Shown: positions 36,066 to 45,369 of the stretch, one piece after another
How positions within the stretch are numbered: the first letter of the stretch is position 1
Layout of the letters: each line of letters begins with the position of its first letter
Source: Pseudomonas sp. P8_241
Lineage (GTDB): Bacteria > Pseudomonadota > Gammaproteobacteria > Pseudomonadales > Pseudomonadaceae
Assembly (NCBI RefSeq): GCF_034008315.1
Contig: NZ_CP125377.1
Span: forward strand, 3,112,001 to 3,176,000
Length of the DNA: 64,000 nucleotides
Reading direction: 5' to 3'
Position numbers and translations under genes: made by a program
Notes under the pieces: model-generated
What the model was told of the DNA's origin: nothing
Seen by the model: only the letters and a program-made list of their open reading frames with translations
The model's database searches: none

Positions 36066-37259
36066 ATGACTCAATCCAATGATCCAATTGTCATCGTCAG
36101 CGCCGTGCGCACCCCGATGGGTGGTTTCCAGGGCGAACTGAAAAGCCTGACCGCGCCGCAACTCGGTGCCGCGGCCATCAAGGCGGCGGTGGAGCGTGCC
36201 GGTGTTGCCAGTGATGCTGTCGATGAGGTGCTGTTCGGCTGCGTGCTGCCTGCCGGACTCGGCCAGGCCCCGGCGCGTCAAGCGGCGCTAGGCGCGGGGC
36301 TGGATAAATCGACCCGCTGCACCACCCTGAACAAAATGTGCGGTTCCGGCATGGAAGCGACCATTCTGGCCCACGACATGCTGCTCGCCGGCAGTGCCGA
36401 CGTGGTGGTAGCCGGCGGCATGGAAAGCATGTCCAACGCGCCATACCTGCTGGACCGCGCCCGTGCGGGTTATCGCATGGGCCACGGCCGGGTGCTGGAT
36501 TCGATGTTCCTCGACGGTCTGGAGGACGCCTACGACAAGGGCCGCCTGATGGGCACCTTCGCCGAGGAGTGCGCTGAAACCCACGGTTTCAGCCGTGAAG
36601 CCCAGGACGCCTTCGCCATTGCCTCGACCACCCGCGCTCAGCAGGCGATCAAGGATGGCAGTTTCAAGGACGAGATCGTGCCGCTGACCGTGACCGTCGG
36701 CAAAGAGCAGGTGACGATCAGCGATGATGAGCAGCCACCGAAAGCCAGGCTCGACAAGATTGCCACGCTGAAACCGGCGTTCCGCGAGGGCGGCACCGTG
36801 ACGGCAGCCAATGCCAGTTCGATTTCCGACGGCGCGGCGGCGCTGGTGTTGATGCGCCAGTCGCAAGCGCAGAAACAAGGCCTGAAGCCACTGGCGGTGA
36901 TTCACGGGCACGCGGCGTTTGCCGATACCCCGAGCCTGTTTCCGGTGGCGCCCATCGGTGCGATAAAGAAACTGCTGAAGAAAACCGGTTGGTCGCTGGA
37001 TCAGGTCGACCTGTTCGAGATCAACGAAGCGTTTGCAGTTGTCAGCCTGGTGGCAATGACTCAGCTGGAAATCCCTCACGAGAAACTCAACGTGCACGGC
37101 GGTGCTTGTGCCCTGGGTCATCCGATCGGTACCTCCGGTGCGCGGATTATTGTGACCCTGCTCTCGGCCCTACGGCACAAAGGCTTGAAGCGCGGCGTGG
37201 CGGCGATTTGTATCGGCGGCGGTGAAGCGACGGCCATGGCCGTGGAATGCCTCTACTGA
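36066..37259 (+). CDS. acetyl-CoA C-acyltransferase (thiolase)
   Basis: A 397-residue thiolase with the acylation Cys92 in KMCGSGMEATI, the NEAFA motif, the catalytic His in GGACALGHPIGTSGAR, and the second Cys region near the C-terminus (ICIGGGEATAMA; here Cys in AAICIGGG). It cleaves a 3-ketoacyl-CoA such as 2-methylacetoacetyl-CoA with CoA. AAGGAGG lies just upstream of the ATG. It is the third gene of the plus-strand cluster. A REP pair follows it. Confidence 0.92.
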   Translation: MTQSNDPIVIVSAVRTPMGGFQGELKSLTAPQLGAAAIKAAVERAGVASDAVDEVLFGCVLPAGLGQAPARQAALGAGLDKSTRCTTLNKMCGSGMEATILAHDMLLAGSADVVVAGGMESMSNAPYLLDRARAGYRMGHGRVLDSMFLDGLEDAYDKGRLMGTFAEECAETHGFSREAQDAFAIASTTRAQQAIKDGSFKDEIVPLTVTVGKEQVTISDDEQPPKARLDKIATLKPAFREGGTVTAANASSISDGAAALVLMRQSQAQKQGLKPLAVIHGHAAFADTPSLFPVAPIGAIKKLLKKTGWSLDQVDLFEINEAFAVVSLVAMTQLEIPHEKLNVHGGACALGHPIGTSGARIIVTLLSALRHKGLKRGVAAICIGGGEATAMAVECLY

Positions 37260-37267
37260 CACGATTT

Positions 37268-37370
37268 CTGTAGGAGCGAGCATGCTCGCGATGAACTCGA
37301 GAGCATTGCGGGGAATCAGGCTTCCCGCGTCATCGTTGACGTCCATCGCGAGCATGCTCGCTCCTACAGG
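37268..37370. repeat. REP pair between thiolase and acyl-CoA dehydrogenase
   Basis: Arms ctgtaggagcgagcatgctc and gagcatgctcgctcctacag are 103 bp apart end to end. The spacer contains catcgttgacgtc. Confidence 0.92.
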
Positions 37371-37396
37371 GTCCAAAATAATGTTAAGGAATAGTC

Positions 37397-38524
37397 ATGC
37401 TTCCCAATGACGAACAACAGCAGATTCGCGACGCGGCCCGGGATTTTGCCCAGGAGCGCCTGAAACCTTTCGCTGCCGAGTGGGACCGTGAGCACCGATT
37501 CCCCAAGGAAGCCATCGGTGAAATGGCCGAACTGGGTTTTTTCGGCATGCTGGTGCCGGAACAGTGGGGCGGTTGCGACACCGGTTACCTGGCCTACGCC
37601 ATGGCCCTGGAAGAAATCGCCGCGGGCGACGGTGCCTGCTCGACGATCATGAGCGTGCACAATTCGGTGGGTTGCGTGCCGATCCTGCACTACGGCAACG
37701 ACGATCAGAAGGAACGCTTCCTCAGGCCGCTGGCCAGCGGTGCGATGCTCGGCGCGTTCGCCCTGACCGAGCCCCAGGCCGGTTCCGACGCCAGTGGTTT
37801 GAAAACCCGAGCCAGACTGAACGGCGACCACTACGTGCTCAACGGCTGCAAGCAATTCATCACGTCCGGCCAAAACGCCGGGGTGGTGATCGTGTTTGCG
37901 GTGACTGATCCGAGTGCGGGGAAACGCGGGATCAGTGCTTTCATCGTACCGACCGATTCGCCAGGCTACAAAGTTGCGCGGATCGAAGACAAACTCGGCC
38001 AGCACGCTTCCGACACCTGCCAGATCCTCTTCGAAGACGTAAAAGTGCCGGTGGTCAACCGTTTGGGTGAGGAGGGCGAAGGCTACAAGATCGCCCTGGC
38101 CAACCTCGAAGGCGGACGCGTAGGCATCGCTTCGCAGTCGGTGGGTATGGCCCGCGCCGCGTTCGAAGCAGCCCGCGATTACGCCCGTGAACGCGAGAGC
38201 TTCGGCAAGCCGATCATCGAGCATCAGGCTGTAGCGTTCCGCCTGGCCGACATGGCGACCCAGATCGCCGTGGCGCGGCAAATGGTGCATTACGCGGCAG
38301 CGCTGCGTGACAGCGGCAAACCGGCACTGGTCGAAGCCTCCATGGCCAAGTTGTTCGCCTCGGAAATGGCGGAGAAGGTATGCTCTTCGGCGCTGCAGAC
38401 CCTCGGCGGCTACGGTTACCTCAACGACTTCCCGTTGGAGCGGATCTACCGCGACGTCCGGGTCTGCCAGATCTATGAAGGCACCAGCGACATTCAGCGC
38501 ATGGTCATTTCGCGCAATCTCTAA
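37397..38524 (+). CDS. acyl-CoA dehydrogenase (short/branched-chain type)
   Basis: A 375-residue FAD enzyme with [13 protein letters not shown] and [19 protein letters not shown], the [20 protein letters not shown] block, and a C-terminal [20 protein letters not shown] ending in [16 protein letters not shown], whose catalytic base is the Glu of YEGTSD. It should oxidise a short or 2-methyl branched acyl-CoA to the enoyl-CoA and pass electrons to ETF. It shares the operon with the enoyl-CoA hydratase but is separated from its neighbours by repeats on both sides. Confidence 0.9.
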   Translation: MLPNDEQQQIRDAARDFAQERLKPFAAEWDREHRFPKEAIGEMAELGFFGMLVPEQWGGCDTGYLAYAMALEEIAAGDGACSTIMSVHNSVGCVPILHYGNDDQKERFLRPLASGAMLGAFALTEPQAGSDASGLKTRARLNGDHYVLNGCKQFITSGQNAGVVIVFAVTDPSAGKRGISAFIVPTDSPGYKVARIEDKLGQHASDTCQILFEDVKVPVVNRLGEEGEGYKIALANLEGGRVGIASQSVGMARAAFEAARDYARERESFGKPIIEHQAVAFRLADMATQIAVARQMVHYAAALRDSGKPALVEASMAKLFASEMAEKVCSSALQTLGGYGYLNDFPLERIYRDVRVCQIYEGTSDIQRMVISRNL

Positions 38525-38535
38525 ATTGGAACACC

Positions 38536-38614
38536 CGTAGGAGCTGTCGCAGGCTGCGATCTTTTGACTTTGGCTTTCAAGATCAAAAGGTCGCAGCCTG
38601 CGGCAGCTCCTACG
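38536..38614. repeat. inverted gtcgcaggctgcgatctttt repeat pair
   Basis: Arms gtaggagctgtcgcaggctg and cagcctgcggcagctcctac, each continuing into gatcttttga or gatcaaaagg. This is the second repeat family, and the copy lies between acyl-CoA dehydrogenase and enoyl-CoA hydratase. Confidence 0.9.
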
Positions 38615-38644
38615 GGGATTGAATGTTTATCAGGAGTCATTTAT

Positions 38645-39418
38645 ATGAGCTACGAAACGATTTTGCTGGAAACCCATGGCCGCGTCGGCCTGATCACGCT
38701 CAACCGTCCGCAAGCGCTGAACGCGTTGAACGCGCAGATCATCGGCGAACTGAACCACGCTCTTGATGGCCTGGAAGCCGACTCGAACATCGGCTGCATC
38801 GTGCTCACCGGTTCGAAGAAAGCCTTCGCCGCCGGCGCCGACATCAAGGAAATGGCTGAACTGACTTACCCGCAGATCTACCTCGATGACCTGTTCAGCG
38901 ACAGCGATCGCGTGGCCAACCGCCGCAAACCGATCATCGCGGCGGTCAACGGTTTTGCCTTGGGTGGGGGCTGTGAACTGGCGCTGATGTGCGATTTCAT
39001 TCTGGCCGGCGACAACGCCAGGTTCGGTCAGCCTGAAATCAACCTTGGCGTGCTGCCAGGCATGGGCGGCACTCAACGTCTGACCCGCGCTGTGGGCAAG
39101 GCCAAGGCCATGGAAATGTGCCTGAGCGGACGTTTGATCGATGCGGTGGAAGCGGAACGCTGCGGCATCGTCGCGCGTATCGTGCCGAGCGATGAGCTGC
39201 TGGACGAAGCCCTGAAAGTCGCGGCATTGATCGCCAAAAAATCGTTGCCGATTGCGATGATGGTCAAGGAAAGCGTCAACCGTGCATTCGAAGTGAGCCT
39301 TTCCGAAGGCGTGCGTTTCGAACGCCGGGTGTTCCATGCGGCGTTTGCGACGCAGGATCAGAAAGAAGGGATGGCGGCGTTTATTGCCAAGCGCGAGGCG
39401 GAGTTCCAAGGCAAGTAA
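38645..39418 (+). CDS. enoyl-CoA hydratase
   Basis: A 257-residue crotonase starting at [20 protein letters not shown], with CAGGAG upstream. The oxyanion and CoA-binding motif is [12 protein letters not shown]; the two catalytic glutamates lie in [13 protein letters not shown] and [20 protein letters not shown]. It hydrates the enoyl-CoA made by the acyl-CoA dehydrogenase. It is the last gene of the plus-strand cluster and is convergent with the second acyl-CoA dehydrogenase. Confidence 0.92.
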   Translation: MSYETILLETHGRVGLITLNRPQALNALNAQIIGELNHALDGLEADSNIGCIVLTGSKKAFAAGADIKEMAELTYPQIYLDDLFSDSDRVANRRKPIIAAVNGFALGGGCELALMCDFILAGDNARFGQPEINLGVLPGMGGTQRLTRAVGKAKAMEMCLSGRLIDAVEAERCGIVARIVPSDELLDEALKVAALIAKKSLPIAMMVKESVNRAFEVSLSEGVRFERRVFHAAFATQDQKEGMAAFIAKREAEFQGK

Positions 39419-39426
39419 TAGGATTA

Positions 39427-39508
39427 CATCAAAAGATCGCAGCCTTCGGCAGCTCCTACAGGAGAACGCGTAACTCTGTAGGAGCTGCCGAAGGCTGCGA
39501 TCTTTTGC
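39427..39508. repeat. inverted repeat pair, gctgccgaaggctgcgat family
   Basis: Arms atcaaaagatcgcagccttc and gaaggctgcgatcttttgcg flank agctcctacagg..tgtaggagct. The copy fills the gap between the convergent enoyl-CoA hydratase and acyl-CoA dehydrogenase genes. Confidence 0.9.
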
Positions 39509-39510
39509 GT

Positions 39511-40662
39511 TTACACCAGATAATTCTTCAGTTCGCGGGCAATCACCATCCGTTGAATCTCGCTCGACCCTTCATAAATCTGCGTGATCCGCGCATCCCG
39601 GTAGTACTTCTCCACTGGATAATCTTCCAGATAGCCGTATCCGCCATGAATCTGAATGGCGGACGAACACACCTTCTCGGCCATTTCCGAAGCAAACAGC
39701 TTGGCTTGTGAGGCTTCCGACAGGCATGGTTTGCCGGCCGTGCGCAGGCGCGCGGCGTGCAGGATCATCAACCGTGCAGCGTTCAATTGCATGTGCATGT
39801 CGGCCAACAGGTTGGCGATGCTCTGGTGTTCGTTGATCGGTTTGCCAAACTGCACGCGGTCGCGAGAGTAGGCCAGCGCCGCTTCAAATGCCGCCCGTGC
39901 GATGCCCAGCGCTTGTGCGGCGATGCCGATGCGGCCACCTTCAAGGTTGGACAGTGCGATGGCCAGGCCTTTACCCCGCTCGCCGAGCAGGTTGGCCTCG
40001 GCAATAGTGCAGTTATTCAGGGTCACGGCGCAGGTATCGGAAGCGCGGATACCCATTTTGTGTTCGGTACGATCGACAATGAAACCGGCGGTGTCCGTCG
40101 GCACTAGAAACGCCGAGATACCGCGTTTGCCCAGATCCGGGTCGGTCACGGCAAACACAATCGCCAATTTCGCCCGCTTGCCGTTGCTGACGAATTGTTT
40201 GGCGCCGTTGATCACCCACTGCCCGTCGCGCAGTTCGGCGCGGGTACGCAGATTGTGCGCCTCGGAACCGGCCTGGGGTTCAGTCAGGCAGAAGCAGCCG
40301 ATGACCTGACCGCTGGCCAGATCCGCCAACCAGGTCTTTTTCTGTTCTTCGCTGCCGTAGTTCATCACCGGCCCGCAGCCGACGGAGTTGTGGATGCTCA
40401 TGAACGCGCCCGTTGCGCCGTCGCCGGCGGAAATCTCTTCCACCGCTGTGGCATAGGCGACGTAGTCGACGTAAGTGCCGCCCCATTCCTCGGGCACCAC
40501 CATGCCCAGCAGACCCAGTTCGCCCATTTTTGCCACGAGCGCGTCGTCGATCCAGCCGGCTTTTTCCCAGGCTTGGGCATGGGGTGCGATTTCGCCACGG
40601 GCAAAGTCCCGGGCCATGTCGCGGATCATGACTTGCTCTTCGCTCAATTCGATATCGTGCAT
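39511..40662 (-). CDS. acyl-CoA dehydrogenase (isobutyryl-CoA type)
   Basis: A 383-residue acyl-CoA dehydrogenase with [56 protein letters not shown], and the C-terminal [20 protein letters not shown] ending in [16 protein letters not shown] (catalytic Glu in YEGSSE). Its stop-to-start distance to the upstream 3-hydroxyisobutyryl-CoA hydrolase gene is only 3 bp, so it is likely the valine-pathway enzyme that oxidises isobutyryl-CoA. Substrate assignment is from context. Confidence 0.87.
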   Translation of the reverse strand: MHDIELSEEQVMIRDMARDFARGEIAPHAQAWEKAGWIDDALVAKMGELGLLGMVVPEEWGGTYVDYVAYATAVEEISAGDGATGAFMSIHNSVGCGPVMNYGSEEQKKTWLADLASGQVIGCFCLTEPQAGSEAHNLRTRAELRDGQWVINGAKQFVSNGKRAKLAIVFAVTDPDLGKRGISAFLVPTDTAGFIVDRTEHKMGIRASDTCAVTLNNCTIAEANLLGERGKGLAIALSNLEGGRIGIAAQALGIARAAFEAALAYSRDRVQFGKPINEHQSIANLLADMHMQLNAARLMILHAARLRTAGKPCLSEASQAKLFASEMAEKVCSSAIQIHGGYGYLEDYPVEKYYRDARITQIYEGSSEIQRMVIARELKNYLV

Positions 40663-40665
40663 GCC

Positions 40666-41772
40666 TCAGCTCCCGCTCTGGTCAAACCCGCTGAAAAAAC
40701 TCGCCACGTGCTCGGCGTCCAGCGCGTCGAGGGTCGGCGGGTTCCAGCGTGGCTGCTTGTCTTTGTCGATCAGCAAGGCGCGCACACCTTCGATCAGGTC
40801 GCCGCGCTCGAACCACTGGCGGTCCAGGTGCAGCTCAAGGGCGAAGCACTGTTCAAGGGACAGCTCGCGTCCGCGACGGAGCATTTCCAGGGTCACGCCC
40901 ATGGCCAACGGCGAACGGGTGGCCAGCAGTTCGACGGTGGTGATCGCCCATTCACGGCTGTCGGCTACCGTGACCTGGCGCAATTGATCCACAATACTCG
41001 GCATGTCGGGCTGGGCGAAGAAGTGGTCGATGGCCGGACGCAACGCACTCAGCGGTGCATCGGGCAGTTGTTGTACGGCGAGCTTGGCCAGCAGGCCTTG
41101 CAGGTCCTTGAGCGGCGTGTCGTGCCATTGCAGTTGATCGAGGAGCTCGTCCAGCGTGCCCAGTTTGTCACTTTCCAGATACCAGTCGGCCAGGCCGCAA
41201 TACAGCGCATCGGCCGCACGGATTTGCACGCCGCTGACGCCCAGGTAAATCCCCAACTCACCGGGGATGCGCGGCAGGAAATAGCTGCCGCCGACGTCCG
41301 GGAAATAGCCGATGCCGACTTCCGGCATCGCCAGGCGGCTTTTCTCGGTAACCACCCGCAAGTCCGCGCCCTGGACCAGACCCATGCCACCGCCGAGGAC
41401 AAAACCGTCCATCAAGGCGACCACGGGTTTGCGGTAGTGATGGATAGCGAGATCGAGGGCGTATTCCTCGACGAAGAAATCTTCGTGCAGGGTGTCGCCG
41501 CTTTTGAAGCTGTCGTACAGCGAACGGATATCGCCGCCAGCGCAAAAGGCTTTTTCACCTGCGCCGCGCAGAACCACTGCATGCACCTGCGAATCCTGAG
41601 CCCAGGTGTCGAGTTGACGGTGCAGGTTGCGCACCATGTCGAGGGTCAGGGCGTTGAGACCGGCGGGGCGGTTGAGGGTCAGATGACCTATGTGGTTGCG
41701 AACTTCGGCCAGCACTTCATTTTGCGTGGCATCCATGGACTGCGCCCCCTTCGATAGAACCTGAGCAGTCAT
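40666..41772 (-). CDS. 3-hydroxyisobutyryl-CoA hydrolase (crotonase superfamily)
   Basis: A 368-residue crotonase-fold protein, about 110 residues longer than a hydratase, as expected for the HIBCH family. Motifs: KAFCAGGDIRSLYDSFKSGD, DGFVLGGGMGLVQGADLRVV and MPEVGIGYFPDVGGSYFLPR, with the family catalytic Glu and Asp. The C-terminal extension ends WNPPTLDALD. It releases 3-hydroxyisobutyrate from its CoA ester in valine breakdown. I choose the ATG at 41772, with AGGGAG six bases upstream; a GTG lies one codon earlier. Confidence 0.88.
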   Translation of the reverse strand: MTAQVLSKGAQSMDATQNEVLAEVRNHIGHLTLNRPAGLNALTLDMVRNLHRQLDTWAQDSQVHAVVLRGAGEKAFCAGGDIRSLYDSFKSGDTLHEDFFVEEYALDLAIHHYRKPVVALMDGFVLGGGMGLVQGADLRVVTEKSRLAMPEVGIGYFPDVGGSYFLPRIPGELGIYLGVSGVQIRAADALYCGLADWYLESDKLGTLDELLDQLQWHDTPLKDLQGLLAKLAVQQLPDAPLSALRPAIDHFFAQPDMPSIVDQLRQVTVADSREWAITTVELLATRSPLAMGVTLEMLRRGRELSLEQCFALELHLDRQWFERGDLIEGVRALLIDKDKQPRWNPPTLDALDAEHVASFFSGFDQSGS

Positions 41773-41929
41773 CACTAACTCCCTGCTTTTGTTGTTTTTA
41801 AGCCCGCGCGCGAGCGATAGCGGATCGTATCAGTGCAAATTTGCCTTGTACAACCCGGATAAGTGCAGGTTGTCTGTGCATTTATGCATGGCTAATTCCG
41901 GCACGGGTTCAGCCTGGACCGCGGTGTCT

Positions 41930-42064
41930 TCAGATAAACGCCGCCAGCAAATCCTCTTCGAATGCCTTCTGCGCATCCCCTGGGAAGTGACTGGGCACGT
42001 AGCCGACATGCTTGCCGGAAAGAATGAATGCGAGGGTGCCTTCGACCTGTTCCGAGCGCGCCGA
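41930..42064 (-). pseudogene. remnant of a LysR-family regulator (C-terminal part only)
   Basis: The minus strand reads SARSEQVEGTLAFILSGKHV followed by GYVPSHF, the typical late region of a LysR co-inducer domain (xxMEgtLafILSGrxiGYlPsHfA). The expected start, helix-turn-helix and first half are absent, and after SHF the frame departs from the family and ends at a TGA. The upstream (right-hand) break is at about 42065, exactly where an unrelated ureohydrolase fragment begins on the other strand. I consider it a deletion scar. The 535-bp gap 41773-42307 otherwise holds only the next fragment and a hairpin. Confidence 0.65.
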
Positions 42065-42069
42065 ACACA

Positions 42070-42147
42070 GCTTGCGGTGTCGATGCGATTGTCGAGGCGA
42101 TTCGGGCGCGGGTCGGGGACAACCCGGTGTATCTGACGTTTGATATA
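42070..42147 (+). pseudogene. remnant of an agmatinase/guanidinobutyrase-type ureohydrolase
   Basis: The plus strand encodes GVDAIVEAIRARVGDNPVYL followed by TFDI, the conserved segment that in ureohydrolases leads into TFDIDxxDPAFAPGTGTP. Both the N-terminal three-fifths and the metal-binding region after TFDI are missing; the frame then runs into unrelated sequence. It abuts the LysR remnant head-to-head, as would be left if a divergent LysR/ureohydrolase pair lost its middle. Not functional. Confidence 0.65.
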
Positions 42148-42267
42148 AGTAGCGCCCGCTTACGACAGCGCGGAGATCACGTCACTTGCAGCAGCAACTT
42201 TGGCGATGGAGATGCTGTGTTTGTACGCGGCTAAACACAAGGTCGATCGGTAAGACTCGGTCTACAT

Positions 42268-42293
42268 GTGGGAGCGAGCACAGTCGCTCCCAC
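42268..42293. repeat. single short REP-like hairpin
   Basis: GTGGGAGCGA and TCGCTCCCAC form a perfect 10-bp stem around the loop GCACAG, 15 bp beyond the end of the aldo/keto reductase gene. It resembles a collapsed REP pair and may stabilise the 3' end of that messenger. Confidence 0.7.
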
Positions 42294-42307
42294 AGGATTG
42301 ATGGTTG

Positions 42308-43360
42308 TCAGGCCACTGGAATCAACGGCAAATCGAGAGTGACCCCTCCACTGAATCGCGCCGCCGAACCCGCGATGGATTCATGCGGTACACCTTGGTC
42401 CACATCACTGACCGCATCCAGCCGCGCCAATTGCTCAATACTCATCTGTACATCCAGCGCACCCAACGTCGCGTCAAGTTGCTCGCGGGTGCGCGAACCC
42501 AGGATCGGAATCAGTGCCGTGGTCGAGCGTTTGGCCTTTTCTCGAAGCCAGGCGATGGCGACGTGGGTCGGGCTGGCGTCCAGTTCGGCGGCGACGCCGA
42601 GCAAGGTGTCGAGCAGGGCGGTTTCACGGGCGCCTTTTTCGGCGTGGATCAGCATTCCGAGTTTCGTCGCGCGGTTATCGCCTTCGCTGTTGCGATACTT
42701 GCCGGTGAGAAAGCCACCACCCAGTGGTGACCACAACGTGGCGGCCAGACCCAGGGCTTCGGCCATCGGCAGTTGCTCCCGTTCGGCGGTCCGCTCGGCG
42801 AGGCTGTACTCAACCTGGATGGCGGCAATCGGCGCAAAGCTTTTGACTTCGGCCAGCAAGTCGGCGCGAGCGATGCGCCAGGCCGGGAAGTTCGACAGCC
42901 CGGCGTAATGAATCTTGCCGGCGCGTACCAGATCGTCGAAACCGCGCAGGATCTCGTCCATCGGCGTAACGCCGTCGCTCATGTGCGCCCAGAACAAGTC
43001 GATGTGATCAGTTTTCAGACGTCTGAGGCTTTCTTCGACGGCGCGAATCATATTCTTGCGATTATTGCCTGTGTGGGAAATACCGGCTGCGGGAGTCGTC
43101 CCGAGGGTGTATTTGGTAGCTATCACCAGGCTATCCCGTTCTTCTGCGATGAACTCGCTGAGCATGGTCTCCGATTGCCCGCCTTGATAGCCGTTGGCGG
43201 TGTCAATGAAGTTGCCTCCTGCTTCCAGATAACCCTCAAAAATGCGCCTGGCTTCGTCGCGCTCGGCACCGTGGCCCCAACCGGTGCCGAAGTTACCGGC
43301 GCCCAGCGCCAGTTCGGAAACACGCAAACCGGTCTTACGGCCGAACACTTTGTAATGCAT
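42308..43360 (-). CDS. aldo/keto reductase
   Basis: A 350-residue AKR with the catalytic tetrad visible: Asp in FIDTANGY, Tyr in NGYQGG, Lys in IATKYTLG and His in LFWAHMSDG. The nucleotide-binding C-terminal part has IPILGSRTREQLDATLGALD. It reduces an aldehyde or ketone with NAD(P)H in the cytoplasm; the substrate is unknown. The gene faces an AT-rich promoter region with a perfect inverted repeat at 43414. The ureohydrolase/LysR scar lies downstream. Confidence 0.9.
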   Translation of the reverse strand: MHYKVFGRKTGLRVSELALGAGNFGTGWGHGAERDEARRIFEGYLEAGGNFIDTANGYQGGQSETMLSEFIAEERDSLVIATKYTLGTTPAAGISHTGNNRKNMIRAVEESLRRLKTDHIDLFWAHMSDGVTPMDEILRGFDDLVRAGKIHYAGLSNFPAWRIARADLLAEVKSFAPIAAIQVEYSLAERTAEREQLPMAEALGLAATLWSPLGGGFLTGKYRNSEGDNRATKLGMLIHAEKGARETALLDTLLGVAAELDASPTHVAIAWLREKAKRSTTALIPILGSRTREQLDATLGALDVQMSIEQLARLDAVSDVDQGVPHESIAGSAARFSGGVTLDLPLIPVA

Positions 43361-43413
43361 GGGATGGCTCCTGGGGATAGGGATTGATTTAGATGCCTAG
43401 CGACACGTATTAA

Positions 43414-43431
43414 ATATTATGCGTATAATAT
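43414..43431. promoter_or_regulatory. operator-like palindrome upstream of the aldo/keto reductase
   Basis: ATATTAT-GCGT-ATAATAT is a perfect 7-bp inverted repeat with a 4-bp centre, in the AT-rich stretch between the divergent aldo/keto reductase and zapE genes and 54 bp from the reductase start. It has the shape of a TetR/MarR-type operator, but no such regulator gene is in the window. Confidence 0.4.
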
Positions 43432-43535
43432 ATTCCGTCAAGACGCTTCGTCACGCACCCGACCACTGGCGCTGACAGAGGTACAACCGGCACGGTGTTG
43501 CACTTGTGTTGATGGGCGATGGCATACTGCCGCCC

Positions 43536-44654
43536 ATGACTATCGACTCCCCCCTCAGCGCCTGGCAGCAGGCCATCGAACAGAACGGCTTCGTCCAGGA
43601 CGAAGCTCAGGAACACGCCGTCTGGGCGCTGCACAAATGCCACGAAGCCTTGCATGCCGGACACTCGCCTATCGCTGGCGTTTACCTCTGGGGCCCGGTC
43701 GGGCGCGGTAAGACCTGGCTGATGGATCAGTTCTACCAAAGCCTGCGGGTCTCGGCCCGGCGACAGCACTTTCACCATTTCATGGGTTGGGTGCATCGAC
43801 GCTCGTTCCAGCTGACCGGCATCGCCGACCCCCTGAAGGCACTGGCCCGGGAATTGAGTGAAGATGTGCGCGTGTTGTGCTTCGACGAACTGTTCGTCAA
43901 TGACATTGGCGACGCAATCATTCTCGGGCGCTTGTTTCAGGTGATGTTCGAGCAGGGTGTGGTAGTGGTCTGCACCTCGAACCTGCCGCCGGATCAGTTG
44001 TACGCCGACGGTTTCAACCGCGACCGCTTCATGCCCGCGATCACCGCGATCAAGCAGCACATGCAGGTGATCGCGGTGGACGGCGGGGAAGACCATCGCC
44101 TGCACCCTGGCGCCGGTTCGCAACGTTACTGGGTGGCAGAGCCTGGGCAGGATTGCGCGCTGGAGGAGGTGTTCGCGGCGCTGACCATCGGCCAGACGTT
44201 GTCCAGCGAGCCGATCAAGGTTGGTTATCGCTCGCTCGATGTAATCAAGGCCAGCCCCAGTGTTCTATGGACCCGATACTCCGATCTCTGCGAGCAACCT
44301 TTCGCCGCCATGGATTTCATGGCCCTGTGCGACACCTACAGCGCTATCCTGTTGAGTGAGGTTCCCAATCTCAGTGCGCAAAAACGTGCCGGACGCATTG
44401 CCCGTGGGACTGAGGACGCTGTCGAACGAGTGGAGGCGGGGGATCGCGAGTTGCCGCAGTTGTCGGTGCATGACGACGGTGTGCGGCGCTTCATTGCCCT
44501 GGTAGACGAGTGCTATGACCGCAAGGTGCCGTTGTACCTGGAAGCCCAGGTGCCGATGGCCTCGCTCTACACCGAGGGTTATCTGGAGTTTCCGTTCCGC
44601 CGCACCCTGAGTCGGCTACAGGAAATGCAACTGCAACGGTTCGCCCAAGCGTGA
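43536..44654 (+). CDS. zapE: cell division protein ZapE (AFG1-like ATPase)
   Basis: A 372-residue AFG1/ZapE ATPase with Walker A GPVGRGKT (53-60) and Walker B VLCFDELFV (113-121), the sensor-type VVCTSNLPPDQLYADGFNRD and the C-terminal DTYSAILLSEVPNLSAQKRA region. ZapE interacts with the FtsZ ring in the cytoplasm during late division. I place the start at MTIDSPLSAWQQ; an ATG ten codons upstream is possible and neither has a clear ribosome site. P. fluorescens-type genomes also carry another ZapE gene elsewhere, so this may be the paralogue. Confidence 0.85.
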   Translation: MTIDSPLSAWQQAIEQNGFVQDEAQEHAVWALHKCHEALHAGHSPIAGVYLWGPVGRGKTWLMDQFYQSLRVSARRQHFHHFMGWVHRRSFQLTGIADPLKALARELSEDVRVLCFDELFVNDIGDAIILGRLFQVMFEQGVVVVCTSNLPPDQLYADGFNRDRFMPAITAIKQHMQVIAVDGGEDHRLHPGAGSQRYWVAEPGQDCALEEVFAALTIGQTLSSEPIKVGYRSLDVIKASPSVLWTRYSDLCEQPFAAMDFMALCDTYSAILLSEVPNLSAQKRAGRIARGTEDAVERVEAGDRELPQLSVHDDGVRRFIALVDECYDRKVPLYLEAQVPMASLYTEGYLEFPFRRTLSRLQEMQLQRFAQA

Positions 44655-44669
44655 TCCGCGGGAGGGAAG

Positions 44670-45251
44670 ATGAATCAGCCTCTGTCGCACCATTTGCTGA
44701 CCATGGCCTATCAGAACGCCTGGGCCAATCATCGTCTGGCCAAGGCCTGGAAACCGTTGAGTGCCCAGGAGCTTGCAGCGCCCAGGGTCAGCTTCTTCCC
44801 CAGCATCCGCGCCACCCTCAATCACATCCTTTCCTGCGACTGGTTTTATGTGGACGCGCTGGAGCGTGAATTGCGCGGGGACGATCCGCATCCTGATTGC
44901 TACGTGTTTTTCAGGGAAGACGAGCCGTTTACCCAGGCCTCGGACCTTGCGCGTGAACAGGCCCAGGTTGATCGTCGCCTGATTGCCTACTGTGAACAAA
45001 TGCGCGATGCCGACCTCGGCAAAATTGTGACGATCGCCCGTGATAATCCGCAACACGACAGCCGTTTGCGCCTGTTGTCGCACCTATTCGAACACCAGAT
45101 CCATCATCGTGGTCAGGTTCACGCCATGCTCAGCGGTACTTCGGTGAAACCGCCACAACTCGATGAGTTTTTCTGTGCCGGTGAATCGCACCTGCGGGCG
45201 GCTGACTTTGCCGAGCTGGGCTGGACCGAAACATTGATCTGGGGCGCTTGA
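44670..45251 (+). CDS. DinB family protein
   Basis: A 193-residue four-helix DinB-fold protein. The likely metal ligands are His in TLNHILSCDWFY and the two His of HLFEHQIHHRGQVHAML. The N-terminal MAYQNAWANHRLAKA is typical of this family. The function of most DinB-like proteins is unknown; some are thiol-dependent transferases. It starts 15 bp after zapE with a GGGAGG ribosome site, so it is likely cotranscribed. Confidence 0.88.
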   Translation: MNQPLSHHLLTMAYQNAWANHRLAKAWKPLSAQELAAPRVSFFPSIRATLNHILSCDWFYVDALERELRGDDPHPDCYVFFREDEPFTQASDLAREQAQVDRRLIAYCEQMRDADLGKIVTIARDNPQHDSRLRLLSHLFEHQIHHRGQVHAMLSGTSVKPPQLDEFFCAGESHLRAADFAELGWTETLIWGA

Positions 45252-45369
45252 GCGTCAATTATTTTCAGCGCAGCTGATTGTCGGCCATACCGCGCTCGCG
45301 TTATGGTCGCGCGGCACTCCGGCACGACCTGCGCGTCGGGGGCTACTTCATGTGTTGTCGAGGATGGAA

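Noticed and set aside
41789..42136. A 115-codon plus-strand frame as a real gene
   Set aside because: It crosses the LysR remnant antisense and only its downstream region matches another frame with ureohydrolase similarity; no ribosome site.
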